Shown piece by piece: positions 7,650-17,139 of a DNA stretch of 64,000 nt. The stretch lies in the NCBI GenBank assembly GCA_000702245.1, contig JNKY01000017.1, positions 1-64,000 of the forward strand, read 5' to 3'. Origin of the DNA: Lachnospiraceae bacterium C6A11. Its GTDB lineage: Bacteria > Bacillota > Clostridia > Lachnospirales > Lachnospiraceae. Positions within the stretch are counted from its first letter, which is position 1, and every line of letters starts with the position of its first letter. Position numbers and translations under genes: made by a program. Under the pieces are notes generated by a model that made no database searches, was not told the DNA's origin, and saw only the letters and a program-made list of their open reading frames with translations.

Positions 7650-9737
7650 ATGTACAAAAAGTTTGAAATGGAGCTTGCCGGAAGAACTCTTCGCGTAGAC
7701 GTTGACAGAGTTGGCAAGCAGGCAAATGGAGCGGTTCTTATCCACTACGGAGACACTGTTGTTCTTTCTACAGCAACAGCAGCAAAGGAGCCAAGAGAGG
7801 GAATCGATTTCTTCCCACTTTCAGTTGAGTACAATGAGAAGATGTACGCAGTTGGAAAGATCCCTGGAGGATTCAATAAGCGTGAGGGTAAGGCATCAGA
7901 GAATGCAACTCTTACATGTCGTGTAATCGATCGTCCTATGAGACCACTTTTCCCTAAGGATTATCGTAATGATGTAACACTTGAGAACCTTGTAATGTCA
8001 GTTGATCCTGAGTGCGCACCTGAGCTTACAGCTATGCTCGGTACAGCTATCGCAGTATCTATCTCTGATATTCCTTTCGACGGTCCATGTGCTACAACAC
8101 AGGTTGGCCTCGTAAACGGCGAGTTCATCTTCAACCCGAACTCAACACAGAACCTTGAGTCAGACCTTAAGCTCACAGTTGCTTCAACAAGAGAGAAGGT
8201 TATCATGATCGAGGCAGGTGCAAATGAGGTTCCTGAAGATAAGATGCTTGAGGCTATATTTGCAGCTCACGAAGTAAACCAGAAGGTTATCGAGTTCATC
8301 GACCAGATCGTTGCTGAGTGCGGCAAGCCAAAGAGCAGCTACACAAGCTATGCGGTTCCTGAGGATCTTATGGCTGATATCATGGCAGAGTATCCTATGG
8401 AGTCTATGGAAGAAGCTGTATTTACTGATGACAAGCAGACAAGAGAGAATAACATCTTCGCTATGAAGGAAAAGCTTCGTGAGAAATACGCTGAAAACGA
8501 TGCTTGGCTTGGAAGACTCGATGATGCACTTTATCAGTATCAGAAGAAGACAGTTAGAAAGATGATCCTTAAGGATCACAAGCGTCCTGACGGAAGAGCT
8601 ATCAACCAGATCAGACCACTTGCTGCTGAGGTTGATCTTATTCCTAGAGTACATGGTTCAGCTATGTTCACAAGAGGACAGACACAGATCTGTGATGTTG
8701 TTACACTTGCACCTCTTTCTGAGGCTCAGAAGATTGACGGACTTGATGTAAACGTAACAACTAAGAGATATATTCATCACTACAACTTCCCATCATACTC
8801 AGTTGGTGAGACAAAGGTTTCAAGAGGACCTGGACGTCGTGAGATCGGACATGGTGCACTTGCAGAGAGAGCACTTCTTCCTGTAATTCCTTCAGAGGAA
8901 GCTTTCCCATATGCTATCCGTGCCGTATCTGAGACATTCGAGTCTAACGGATCAACATCAATGGCTTCTACCTGTGCATCATGTATGTCACTTATGGCAG
9001 CCGGTGTTCCTATCAAGGCTCCTGTAGCAGGTATTTCATGCGGACTCGTTACCGGTGAGACAGATGATGATTATGTAGTACTTACAGATATCCAGGGTCT
9101 TGAGGACTTCTTCGGAGACATGGACTTCAAGGTAGCAGGTACTAAGGAAGGTATCACAGCTATCCAGATGGATATCAAGATTCACGGACTTACACCTGAC
9201 ATCATCAGAGAAGCAATCAGAAGAACAAGAGAAGCAAGAGTTTACATCCTTGATGAAGTTATGCTTAAGTGCATCCCTGCACCAAGACCTGAAGTAAACG
9301 AGTATGCTCCTAAGATTGAGATGATGACTGTTGATCCTGAGAAGATCGGTGAGATCATCGGACAGAAGGGTAAGACAATCAATGCTATCATTGATGAGAC
9401 GGGTGTTAAGATCGATATCGATGACGACGGAAAGGTTTCTATCTGCGGTGTTGATAAGGCAGGCATTGTTAAGGCAATGGAGATCATCCATTCTATCGTT
9501 GATCCTATCGAGGTTGGTAAGACCTACACAGGTAAGGTCGTAAGGATCATGCCATTCGGTGCATTTGTAGAGCTTTCTCCAAACAAGGACGGAATGATCC
9601 ATATTTCAAAGCTTGACACTAAGAGGGTTGCAAAGGTTGAAGATGTTGTAAATATCGGAGACGTTGTAAGAGTTAAGGTTCTTGAGGTAGACAGAATGGG
9701 CAAGATCAGCCTCAGCCTCAAGGATGCAGACAAGTAA
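7650..9737 (+). CDS. pnp: polyribonucleotide nucleotidyltransferase (PNPase)
   Basis: A 695-residue 3'-5' phosphorolytic exoribonuclease of mRNA decay that forms a trimer. Domains in order: first RNase PH core about residues 10-140, helical linker, second RNase PH core about 315-540 (catalytic core, FPSYSVGE, GPGRREIGHGALAERAL), KH domain about 555-612 (IGEIIGQKGKTINAI) and S1 domain about 622-690 (GKVVRIMPFGAFVEL). AAGGAG lies at 7637-7642, 7 bases before ATG. Length and motifs are complete. Expression is probably driven by the promoter at 7500 and controlled through the leader hairpin. Codon use is highly biased, like that of rpsO. Confidence 0.98.
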   Translation: MYKKFEMELAGRTLRVDVDRVGKQANGAVLIHYGDTVVLSTATAAKEPREGIDFFPLSVEYNEKMYAVGKIPGGFNKREGKASENATLTCRVIDRPMRPLFPKDYRNDVTLENLVMSVDPECAPELTAMLGTAIAVSISDIPFDGPCATTQVGLVNGEFIFNPNSTQNLESDLKLTVASTREKVIMIEAGANEVPEDKMLEAIFAAHEVNQKVIEFIDQIVAECGKPKSSYTSYAVPEDLMADIMAEYPMESMEEAVFTDDKQTRENNIFAMKEKLREKYAENDAWLGRLDDALYQYQKKTVRKMILKDHKRPDGRAINQIRPLAAEVDLIPRVHGSAMFTRGQTQICDVVTLAPLSEAQKIDGLDVNVTTKRYIHHYNFPSYSVGETKVSRGPGRREIGHGALAERALLPVIPSEEAFPYAIRAVSETFESNGSTSMASTCASCMSLMAAGVPIKAPVAGISCGLVTGETDDDYVVLTDIQGLEDFFGDMDFKVAGTKEGITAIQMDIKIHGLTPDIIREAIRRTREARVYILDEVMLKCIPAPRPEVNEYAPKIEMMTVDPEKIGEIIGQKGKTINAIIDETGVKIDIDDDGKVSICGVDKAGIVKAMEIIHSIVDPIEVGKTYTGKVVRIMPFGAFVELSPNKDGMIHISKLDTKRVAKVEDVVNIGDVVRVKVLEVDRMGKISLSLKDADK

Positions 9738-9771
9738 TAAGGTTTTTAGCTACGGCGGGGAGAAATAATTT

Positions 9772-12174
9772 ATGAGATTTGGCTATTTTGATGAGATCAA
9801 CAAGGAATATGTAATTGATAAACCAAACACACCGGCACCATGGGTAAACTATCTCGGTTCACCATTATACGGCGCTATAATCTCAAACAATGCAGGTGGA
9901 TACAGCTTCGAGAAATCAGGAGCTAACGGAAGAATACTTCGTTATGTATTTAACAGCTTCGATCAGCCTGGAAGATATATCTATATCAGAGACAACGACA
10001 GCAAGGATTACTGGTCTGCCTCATGGCAGCCGGTAGCCAAGCCGCTTGACACCTATAAGAGCGAATGCCGTCACGGTACAGGCTACACAAGAATGAAGGC
10101 TGAGTACAGCGGCATAGCATCTGAGGTTCTTTACCTTGTTCCACTTGATAAGAAGTACGAGGTTTGGAAGACTAAGATCACAAACAACTCGGATGTTGAG
10201 AGAGAACTTACTGTTTCAGGTTATGCAGAGTTCACAAACAACAATAACTATGAGCAGGATCAGGTAAACCTTCAGTATACGCTCTTCATCACAAGAACAT
10301 ATTTCAATACCAATCGCATCAGACAGGTCATAAATGAGAACGTTAAGAACAATGCCGTAAACGGCGATGCAGCAACAGACAGATTCTTCGGGCTTGCCGG
10401 TTCACCTGTTATCTCATATACAGGTGATAAGGAGAAGTTCCTCGGAAGCTACAGAGGATATGGCAATCCGGAAGGAATCGAGAACGGAACACTTGGCAAT
10501 ACCCTTAACTACAACGGGAATGCCTGCGGTGCTCTTTCAACTGTTATCAAGCTTGCTCCTGGCGAGTCCAAGGAGATAGCTTTCATCCTCGGACAGAAGG
10601 ATGATGCTGAAGCAGGCGAGATCATGGACAAGTACCATGAGCCGGGCGTTCAGGCAGAGGTTGATTATGCAGAGCTTGTTAAATACTGGCATGAGAAGCT
10701 TTCTCATCTGCAGGTTAAGACACCATGCAAGGAATTTGATCAGATGGTAAATACATGGAATGCATATCAGTGCTTCATGACATTTATCTGGTCAAGAGCA
10801 GCATCCTTCATCTACTGCGGACAGAGAAACGGTTACGGATATCGTGATACAGTTCAGGATATCCAGGGTGTTATCCATCTTGCACCTGAGATGGCTAAGG
10901 AGCAGATCACATTCATGCTCTCAGCACAGGTAAGTAACGGTGGCGGACTCCCACTTGTAAAATACACTCATAATCCTGGCCATGAGGATACTCCTGACGA
11001 TGCTTCATACGTTAAGGAGACAGGTCATCCTGCATACAGAGCAGATGACGCACTCTGGCTCTTCCCAACGGTTTACAAGTATATCGTTGAAACAGGTGAT
11101 ATGAAATATATCAACGAGATGATCCCATACGCTGACAAGGACAGAGACAGTGTTTACGATCACCTTAAGAGAGCTATCGAGTTCTCAATGAATCGTCTTG
11201 GCAATCACGACATGCCTGCAGGACTTCACGCAGACTGGAATGACTGCCTGAGACTTGGCAAGAAGGGTGAATCAACCTTCGTTGCTATGCAGCTTTATAT
11301 GGCATTCTCTATCATCAGCAAGTTTGCAGAATATAAGGATGATACAGAGTACCTTGCATATGTAAGCAGAGAGAAGCGTGATCTTGGTCAGACTCTTAAT
11401 GAGCTGTGCTGGGAGGATGACAGATTCATCAGAGGCTTCACAGAGAAGGGACAGGTTATTGGTTCCAAGAATGATCCTGAAGCAAGTATGTGGCTCAATC
11501 CACAGAGCTGGTCAGTTATCAGTGGACTTGCCACAAAGGAGCAGGCTGAAGCAGCGCTTGAGTCAGTTCACAGAGAACTTGCTACAGAGAATGGTGCGAT
11601 GCTTATGGCACCTGCTTACAGAAACAATGCATTTGACGGAGCTCTTATGCTTCTCTTCAATGCATCAACTAAGGAGAATGGAGGTATCTTCTCTCAGCCA
11701 CAGGGCTGGCTCATTCTTGCTGAGGCTCTTATGGGTCACGGAAACAGAGCTATGGAATACTACCTTGACTGCGCACCTTCAGCCATGAATGATAAGGCAG
11801 AGATCAGAAAGCTCGAGCCATATTGCCATGGCCAGTTCACAGAAGGTAAGGACAGCCCATACTTCGGAAGAGCTCATGTACACTGGCTTACAGGTACAGC
11901 TTCTACAGTAATGGTTGGTTCTGTTGAGGGTATCCTCGGTCTCAGACCTGAGTTCAACGGAATCGCAATATCACCATCAATTCCATCTGACTGGAAGGAA
12001 TTCGAGATGAGAAAATACTTCAGAGGTAAGTGGCTCAATATCAAGGTTGTTAATGAGAACGGCTCAGAGTCAGGAGTTGCTTCCATTACACTTAACGGTG
12101 AGGAGATCCAGGGAGACTTCATCAAGGCTGATAAGCTCCAGGATACAAACGATATCGTTGTTAAATTAGTATAA
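9772..12174 (+). CDS. cbpA: cellobiose phosphorylase (GH94)
   Basis: An 800-residue cytosolic GH94 enzyme that splits cellobiose with phosphate to glucose 1-phosphate and glucose. The N-terminal beta-sandwich covers about residues 1-290, followed by a linker and an (alpha/alpha)6 barrel at about 310-720. The general acid is D488 in HADWNDCLRLG, matching the catalytic Asp of known cellobiose phosphorylases. The N-terminus (MRFGYFDE, VNYLGSPLYG) and GQRNGYGYRDTVQDIQG are typical of this subfamily. GGGGAG lies about 10 bases before ATG. The gap to pnp is only 34 bases, so it may be read through from the pnp promoter. No sugar transporter is next to it, which is unusual for such an enzyme. The other option is a related beta-glucan phosphorylase. 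Confidence 0.9.
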   Translation: MRFGYFDEINKEYVIDKPNTPAPWVNYLGSPLYGAIISNNAGGYSFEKSGANGRILRYVFNSFDQPGRYIYIRDNDSKDYWSASWQPVAKPLDTYKSECRHGTGYTRMKAEYSGIASEVLYLVPLDKKYEVWKTKITNNSDVERELTVSGYAEFTNNNNYEQDQVNLQYTLFITRTYFNTNRIRQVINENVKNNAVNGDAATDRFFGLAGSPVISYTGDKEKFLGSYRGYGNPEGIENGTLGNTLNYNGNACGALSTVIKLAPGESKEIAFILGQKDDAEAGEIMDKYHEPGVQAEVDYAELVKYWHEKLSHLQVKTPCKEFDQMVNTWNAYQCFMTFIWSRAASFIYCGQRNGYGYRDTVQDIQGVIHLAPEMAKEQITFMLSAQVSNGGGLPLVKYTHNPGHEDTPDDASYVKETGHPAYRADDALWLFPTVYKYIVETGDMKYINEMIPYADKDRDSVYDHLKRAIEFSMNRLGNHDMPAGLHADWNDCLRLGKKGESTFVAMQLYMAFSIISKFAEYKDDTEYLAYVSREKRDLGQTLNELCWEDDRFIRGFTEKGQVIGSKNDPEASMWLNPQSWSVISGLATKEQAEAALESVHRELATENGAMLMAPAYRNNAFDGALMLLFNASTKENGGIFSQPQGWLILAEALMGHGNRAMEYYLDCAPSAMNDKAEIRKLEPYCHGQFTEGKDSPYFGRAHVHWLTGTASTVMVGSVEGILGLRPEFNGIAISPSIPSDWKEFEMRKYFRGKWLNIKVVNENGSESGVASITLNGEEIQGDFIKADKLQDTNDIVVKLV

Positions 12175-12183
12175 TTTCTTCTG

Positions 12184-12212
12184 CCCTCCGTCCGGAACAT
12201 TCGGACGGAGGG
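12184..12212 (+). terminator. strong hairpin between cellobiose phosphorylase and ftsK
   Basis: CCCTCCGTCCG (12184-12194) pairs perfectly with CGGACGGAGGG (12202-12212). No T-run follows, only TATTAAAAG, and ftsK starts 24 bases later. It may be a weak terminator, an attenuator or a 3' end protector. Confidence 0.6.
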
Positions 12213-12236
12213 TATTAAAAGTTTACGAGGTGCAAG

Positions 12237-15200
12237 ATGGCTGCAAATAACAGTAGCAGTAATAATCGCAAAACTAGCGGAAGAGGAACTACCACAAAAA
12301 AGAGCAGTTCTTCATCCGGAAGAACAACTAAATCAGTGCCTGCAAAGACTAGACAGCAGGCTCCAAATCCGGAAAGAACGAGGGAAATATATTTCTTCGT
12401 CTTTCTTGCTGTATCAGTATTTTTACTACTTAGTAACTTCCGTATATGCGGAGTTATCGGAAATGTATTTTCAGGATTTTTCTTCGGACTCTTTGGGTTC
12501 GTAACCTACATACTTCCGTTTTATCTTTTCCTTTCGGCAGCATTTCTTCTGTCCAACGGTACAAATAAGGCTGTTGTGAAGAAGATAATCTGGATAGGAA
12601 TAGCTTTCCTGCTTGTTGGCTTTATCATGCAGCTTGCCGCAGGTGCAGAGGGTATGACGGTTAAGAAGCTTTATATGGAAGGCTATAAGCACAGGAAGGG
12701 CGGCGGAGTTATCTTCGGAGGCATCCTTTCACTGCTTTATAAGCTGATAGGTAAGGTTGGATGTATAATCCTGACAGTGCTGCTTATTATAGTAAGTCTT
12801 ATCGAGATACTGAATATTTCACTTATCGATCTATTTAAGAAGTTTGGAAGCAGCTTTAAGGAAACAGCAAATTATCAGAGGGACAGACGTAACGAGCAGT
12901 ACGATGATGACGATTATGGCGAGTATGATGAATACGATGACGCCTATGACGGATCGATCTACAGTACTGAGGCGAAGGAAAAGCATATCCTTCACAATAC
13001 AACGATTCTTGACGAGAATAACAAGAAACCTGCCCCTGAGCAAAAGAAAAAGAGGAAAAAAGTCGAATATCCGAAGGATGAGATGGTTGAACTTGCATCC
13101 GACGGTTCGGTTAAGGATATATTTAACAGTAAGAAGAAGGATGATGCATCGGGCATGCCTGAGTTCCTGAAAGACAGCCATAGAGCTGTTAAGGAGAAGG
13201 CTGCAAACGGTGCGGCTGAACAGGCAGTCGACAGTACGTTTGGCCAGACTTCTTCCGATGATATGGATGCATATCAGTCCATCAGCGGACTTGGCGCGGC
13301 TTCTTATTCTGAGAAAAAGGAAGAGGCACCATATATCGATAACGGCTCAAGAGTTGAGAGGACTCCGGGCAGGACGGGCATCCATACAAGAGACAGACAG
13401 ATCAAGACGGATATATTTGATCTTAAGCCTGTAAGAGACGATGCTCCAAGGATGACAAAGCCTACTGAGATTTTCAGTAAGAGTGAGCAACCGACTGAAA
13501 TCTTTAGTAATAAGAGGGAACAGCCGACAGAGATATTCAGTAAGAGTGAGCAACCGGCAGCAAGCAGTGCGAGTCGAAGCAGTATTTTCAGCGAAACAAG
13601 CGCTTCAGGTTATGAAAGTGATGAAGATACATTTGAGTCTTTAGAGACAGCTTCGAATGTTTCATCTATATCAAGTAAGACGCGCACGGATTCTGAGGGA
13701 ACTACCTTAAGAAGCACTCCGAATGCACAGTCGGAGAATAAGGCTTCGCCAAATGTGACAAGCCTGAAGGCAGTTTCGGAGGAAAAGGAACCGGCAACAG
13801 AGAAGCCAAAGCGTCCTAAGGAATACCGCTTCCCACCAATGTCACTTCTTACAAGCGGCAAGGGCAAGGGCAGTTCAAGGTCAAACGAAGAGGCTGTACG
13901 TGAGAATGGCATCAAGCTTAAGGAAACACTTGAAAGCTTTGGTGTAAATGTAACCATCACAGATTACAGCGTCGGCCCATCGGTTACACGCTTTGAGATG
14001 CAGCCGGAGCAGGGCGTTAAAGTTAGTAAGATAGTAAATCTTCAGGACGATCTGAAGCTTGCACTTGCGGCTGAGGATATAAGGATCGAAGCACCTATCC
14101 CGGGCAAGCCTGCGGTTGGTATCGAGATCCCTAACAAGGAAAATCAGAAGGTTTACTTCAGAGATATAATCGATAATGAGAAGTTCAAAAACTTCGATTC
14201 GAATCTTGCATTTGCAGTCGGTAAGGATATCGGCGGCCAGGTAATACTTACGGATATTGCCAAGGCACCTCACCTTCTTATTGCGGGTGCTACAGGCTCG
14301 GGTAAGTCGGTTTGTATAAATACCATCATCATGAGTATTTTATATAAGGCGAAGCCTGAGGATGTTAAGATGATCATGGTCGACCCTAAGATGGTCGAGC
14401 TTACGGCATACAATGGTATACCTCACCTTCTGATCCCGGTAGTTACGGATCCGAAGAAGGCGGCAGGAGCGCTTAACTGGGCTGTTGTCGAAATGACCAG
14501 AAGATATCAGCTGTTTGCAAAATACAACGTCAGAAATATCAAGGGCTTCAACGATAAGGTCAAGAATGAAGGCCCTAAGGAGGATGACGATCAGTTTAAG
14601 AGGATGCCTCAGATACTTGTTATAGTAGATGAGCTTGCAGACCTTATGATGGTTGCTCACGCCGAGGTTGAGAATGCGATAATCAGACTCTGTCAGCTTG
14701 CAAGAGCTGCGGGTATCCACCTTATCATCGCAACACAGAGACCATCGGTTGACGTTATTACGGGACTTATCAAGGCAAATGTTCCATCAAGAATAGCATT
14801 TGCGGTTTCATCAGGTATAGATTCAAGGACTATCCTTGATATGAACGGAGCGGAGAAGCTTCTCGGAAAAGGAGATATGCTTTTCTATCCGACAGGTTTC
14901 CCTAAGCCGGTCAGAGTGCAGGGCGCGCTTGTTTCTGACGAAGAGGTTGTTTCGGTTGTTGAATTTGTTAAGAAATACAACGACGGCTCCTATGATGAGG
15001 CGGTCGGTCAGGCAATCGACAACAGCAGTGTTTCCTCTGAAGGCGGACAGTCTTCTTCGGATGATGGCGGGGATGATGACAGATATGATGAGTATTTTGA
15101 AGATGCGGCAAGGCTTGTGATTGAGAAGGACAAGGCTTCGATAGGTAATCTTCAGAGGGTATTCAGGATTGGCTTCAATCGTGCGGCAAGGATCATGGAC

Positions 15201-15299
15201 CAGCTCTGTGATGCCGGTGTCGTAGGGCCAGAGGAGGGTACAAAGCCGAGAAGGATACTTATGACGATGGATCAGTTTGATGAATTCATGTCAGTTTAG
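12237..15299 (+). CDS. ftsK: DNA translocase FtsK/SpoIIIE
   Basis: A 1020-residue septum-bound ATPase that pumps DNA during division or sporulation. Four membrane helices lie at about residues 50-195, followed by a long charged linker (about 200-520). The motor has a Walker A motif, GATGSGKS, at 684-691 and a Walker B-like ILVIVDELADLMM near 795-805. The C-terminal gamma winged helix (RVFRIGFNRAARIMDQL) reads the DNA polarity signal. The linker contains three copies of a TEIFSxxxQP unit encoded at 13461-13553 by near-repeated DNA. An Asp/Ser-rich insert precedes the gamma domain. ACGAGGTG lies before ATG. FtsK versus SpoIIIE cannot be decided from sequence alone. Confidence 0.95.
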   Translation: MAANNSSSNNRKTSGRGTTTKKSSSSSGRTTKSVPAKTRQQAPNPERTREIYFFVFLAVSVFLLLSNFRICGVIGNVFSGFFFGLFGFVTYILPFYLFLSAAFLLSNGTNKAVVKKIIWIGIAFLLVGFIMQLAAGAEGMTVKKLYMEGYKHRKGGGVIFGGILSLLYKLIGKVGCIILTVLLIIVSLIEILNISLIDLFKKFGSSFKETANYQRDRRNEQYDDDDYGEYDEYDDAYDGSIYSTEAKEKHILHNTTILDENNKKPAPEQKKKRKKVEYPKDEMVELASDGSVKDIFNSKKKDDASGMPEFLKDSHRAVKEKAANGAAEQAVDSTFGQTSSDDMDAYQSISGLGAASYSEKKEEAPYIDNGSRVERTPGRTGIHTRDRQIKTDIFDLKPVRDDAPRMTKPTEIFSKSEQPTEIFSNKREQPTEIFSKSEQPAASSASRSSIFSETSASGYESDEDTFESLETASNVSSISSKTRTDSEGTTLRSTPNAQSENKASPNVTSLKAVSEEKEPATEKPKRPKEYRFPPMSLLTSGKGKGSSRSNEEAVRENGIKLKETLESFGVNVTITDYSVGPSVTRFEMQPEQGVKVSKIVNLQDDLKLALAAEDIRIEAPIPGKPAVGIEIPNKENQKVYFRDIIDNEKFKNFDSNLAFAVGKDIGGQVILTDIAKAPHLLIAGATGSGKSVCINTIIMSILYKAKPEDVKMIMVDPKMVELTAYNGIPHLLIPVVTDPKKAAGALNWAVVEMTRRYQLFAKYNVRNIKGFNDKVKNEGPKEDDDQFKRMPQILVIVDELADLMMVAHAEVENAIIRLCQLARAAGIHLIIATQRPSVDVITGLIKANVPSRIAFAVSSGIDSRTILDMNGAEKLLGKGDMLFYPTGFPKPVRVQGALVSDEEVVSVVEFVKKYNDGSYDEAVGQAIDNSSVSSEGGQSSSDDGGDDDRYDEYFEDAARLVIEKDKASIGNLQRVFRIGFNRAARIMDQLCDAGVVGPEEGTKPRRILMTMDQFDEFMSV
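13461..13553 (+). repeat. triple repeat in the FtsK linker
   Basis: Three units (13461-13490, 13491-13523, 13524-13553) each encode a TEIFS-containing decapeptide. Units 1 and 3 are nearly identical at DNA level (TTCAGTAAGAGTGAGCAA shared) while the middle one has diverged and gained a codon. Confidence 0.8.
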
Positions 15300-15359
15300 T
15301 GTTACCGGGGGTTCGCGTAACTAAGAGATTCACATCATTTAATTGAAAGGATTTAAGGT

Positions 15360-17030
15360 ATGTTAACTGATATTGAGATCGCACAGCAGGCGAAAATGAA
15401 AAAGATCAAGGATGTCGCAGCGAGTATTTCGCTTGGAGAGGATGATATCGAGCTGTATGGAAACTATATGGCTAAGTTCTCTGACGAGGCACTTGATAAG
15501 CTTAAGGACAATAAGGATGGAAAGCTTATTCTTGTAACGGCTATCAATCCTACACCTGCAGGCGAGGGCAAGACGACCGTAACCATAGGTCTCGGACAGG
15601 CGCTCTGCAGACTTGGAAAGAAAGCGGTTGTTGCGCTTCGTGAGCCTTCCCTCGGACCATGCTTCGGCATCAAGGGTGGAGCAGCAGGCGGCGGATATGC
15701 GCAGGTTGTTCCTATGGAGAAGCTGAATCTTCATTTCACCGGAGATTTTCATGCAATTACCTCTGCAAATAACCTTCTCTGCGCGATGCTCGACAATCAT
15801 CTTCAGCAGGGAAATACACTTCGTATAGATCCTAAGAGGATAGTTATCAAGAGATGTCTCGATATGAATGACAGGGCACTCAGAAATATCACTATCGGAA
15901 TGGGCGCAAGAACTGACGGCGTTGTAAGAGAGGATCATTTCATTATTACAGTTGCTTCAGAGGTTATGGCTATCCTTTGTCTTGCGGAGGATCTTGATGA
16001 TCTGAAGAAGAGGCTTGGTGCGATCATCGTTGCATACAATTATGATAATGAGCCTGTAACGGCAGCTGACCTTAACTGTGTTGGTGCCATGGCGCTCCTG
16101 CTTAAGGATGCCATCAGACCTAACCTGATCCAGACTCTGGAAAATACACCGGCTATCGTTCACGGCGGACCTTTCGCAAATATCGCTCACGGCTGTAATT
16201 CGGTAAGAGCAACAAAGACAGCTATTAAGGTTGCTGATTATACCATAACAGAGGCGGGCTTCGGTGCGGATCTCGGAGCTGAGAAGTTCCTTAATATCAA
16301 GTGTCGCAAAGCAGGTCTTAAGCCTGACTGTATAGTACTTGTTGCTACGGTTAGAGCCCTTAAATACAATGGCGGCGTTGCCAAGGATCAGCTTGGTACA
16401 GAAAATATAGATGCACTTGGTAGGGGTATCGTTAACCTTGGAAAGCACATCGAGAATCTGAAGAAGTTCAACGTACCTGTTGTGGTTACACTCAACAGAT
16501 TCGTTTCAGATACTGATAAGGAGCTTGAGTTTGTTAAGGACTACTGCGCTAAGATGGGCTGTTCTATGACGGTTTCAGAAGTATGGGCTAAGGGCGGCGA
16601 AGGCGGAATCCCTCTTGCAGAGGACGTTCTCAAGGTTCTTGATGAGCAGAAGTCAGAGTTTAAGCCAATTTACGAGGATGATATGCCGATAGCAGATAAG
16701 ATCAGTTTTATCTGCAAGGAGATATACGGCGCAGGTCAGGTTGTATTTGCAAAGCAGGCTGAGAATGCGATCAAGAAGATAGAAGAAATGGGCTTTGGCA
16801 GCTTCCCTGTATGTATGGCCAAGACCCAGTATTCACTTTCTGACGACCCTTCACTTCTTGGAAGACCTGAAGGCTTCACAATGAATATCAGAGAGGTTTA
16901 CGTTTCGGCAGGTGCAGGCTTCGTAGTTGCCCTCACCGGAACTATCATGACCATGCCGGGCCTTCCAAAACACCCGGCCGCAGAGAGTATAGATGTAGAT
17001 TCAGATGGAACAATTACCGGATTGTTTTAA
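15360..17030 (+). CDS. fhs: formate-tetrahydrofolate ligase
   Basis: A 556-residue enzyme joining formate to tetrahydrofolate with ATP to give 10-formyl-THF, the entry to the methyl branch of one-carbon metabolism. The P-loop [19 protein letters not shown] is at about residues 60-80; [21 protein letters not shown] and the C-terminal [17 protein letters not shown] are family signatures. Length is complete. GAAAGGATTTAAGG precedes the ATG. It is followed by folD after a 109-base gap holding the hairpin at 17048-17101. The 10-formyl-THF feeds purine synthesis, including AICAR formylation. Confidence 0.97.
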   Translation: MLTDIEIAQQAKMKKIKDVAASISLGEDDIELYGNYMAKFSDEALDKLKDNKDGKLILVTAINPTPAGEGKTTVTIGLGQALCRLGKKAVVALREPSLGPCFGIKGGAAGGGYAQVVPMEKLNLHFTGDFHAITSANNLLCAMLDNHLQQGNTLRIDPKRIVIKRCLDMNDRALRNITIGMGARTDGVVREDHFIITVASEVMAILCLAEDLDDLKKRLGAIIVAYNYDNEPVTAADLNCVGAMALLLKDAIRPNLIQTLENTPAIVHGGPFANIAHGCNSVRATKTAIKVADYTITEAGFGADLGAEKFLNIKCRKAGLKPDCIVLVATVRALKYNGGVAKDQLGTENIDALGRGIVNLGKHIENLKKFNVPVVVTLNRFVSDTDKELEFVKDYCAKMGCSMTVSEVWAKGGEGGIPLAEDVLKVLDEQKSEFKPIYEDDMPIADKISFICKEIYGAGQVVFAKQAENAIKKIEEMGFGSFPVCMAKTQYSLSDDPSLLGRPEGFTMNIREVYVSAGAGFVVALTGTIMTMPGLPKHPAAESIDVDSDGTITGLF

Positions 17031-17047
17031 TAACGTAAAGATTCGAA

Positions 17048-17101
17048 CAATTCCGTGCCTGCGAAGGCGTATTTTGCTACAACTATGTGGGTACGGGATT
17101 G
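17048..17101 (+). ncRNA. conserved-loop hairpin, copy A (fhs-folD gap)
   Basis: Bases 17048-17062 pair with 17087-17101 over all 15 positions, 11 Watson-Crick and 4 G-U. The 24-base loop 17063-17086 begins GAAGGCGTATTT and contains CTACAACT. The same loop, with 20 of 24 bases identical and the same length, caps a hairpin of unrelated stem sequence at 53531-53602. Different stems with kept pairing and kept loop is the mark of a selected RNA structure. It matches no riboswitch class I can recall (not ZTP, not THF). A palindromic repeat family is the other reading. Confidence 0.6.
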
Positions 17102-17139
17102 CTTAAACTGTGGATTTTTAATATGGTGTAGGAGGAAAT

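Noticed and set aside
9036-9602. 188-codon open frame on the - strand
   Set aside because: It lies fully inside pnp, in antisense, has no ribosome site and no recognisable motif; strong codon bias in pnp leaves long antisense frames.
15363-15938. 191-codon open frame on the - strand
   Set aside because: Antisense to fhs, which is fully conserved.
17031-17139. ZTP or THF riboswitch before folD
   Set aside because: Gene context fits, but neither the ZTP core nor the THF riboswitch pairing pattern could be found; the hairpin present has a different conserved loop and recurs before hisD.
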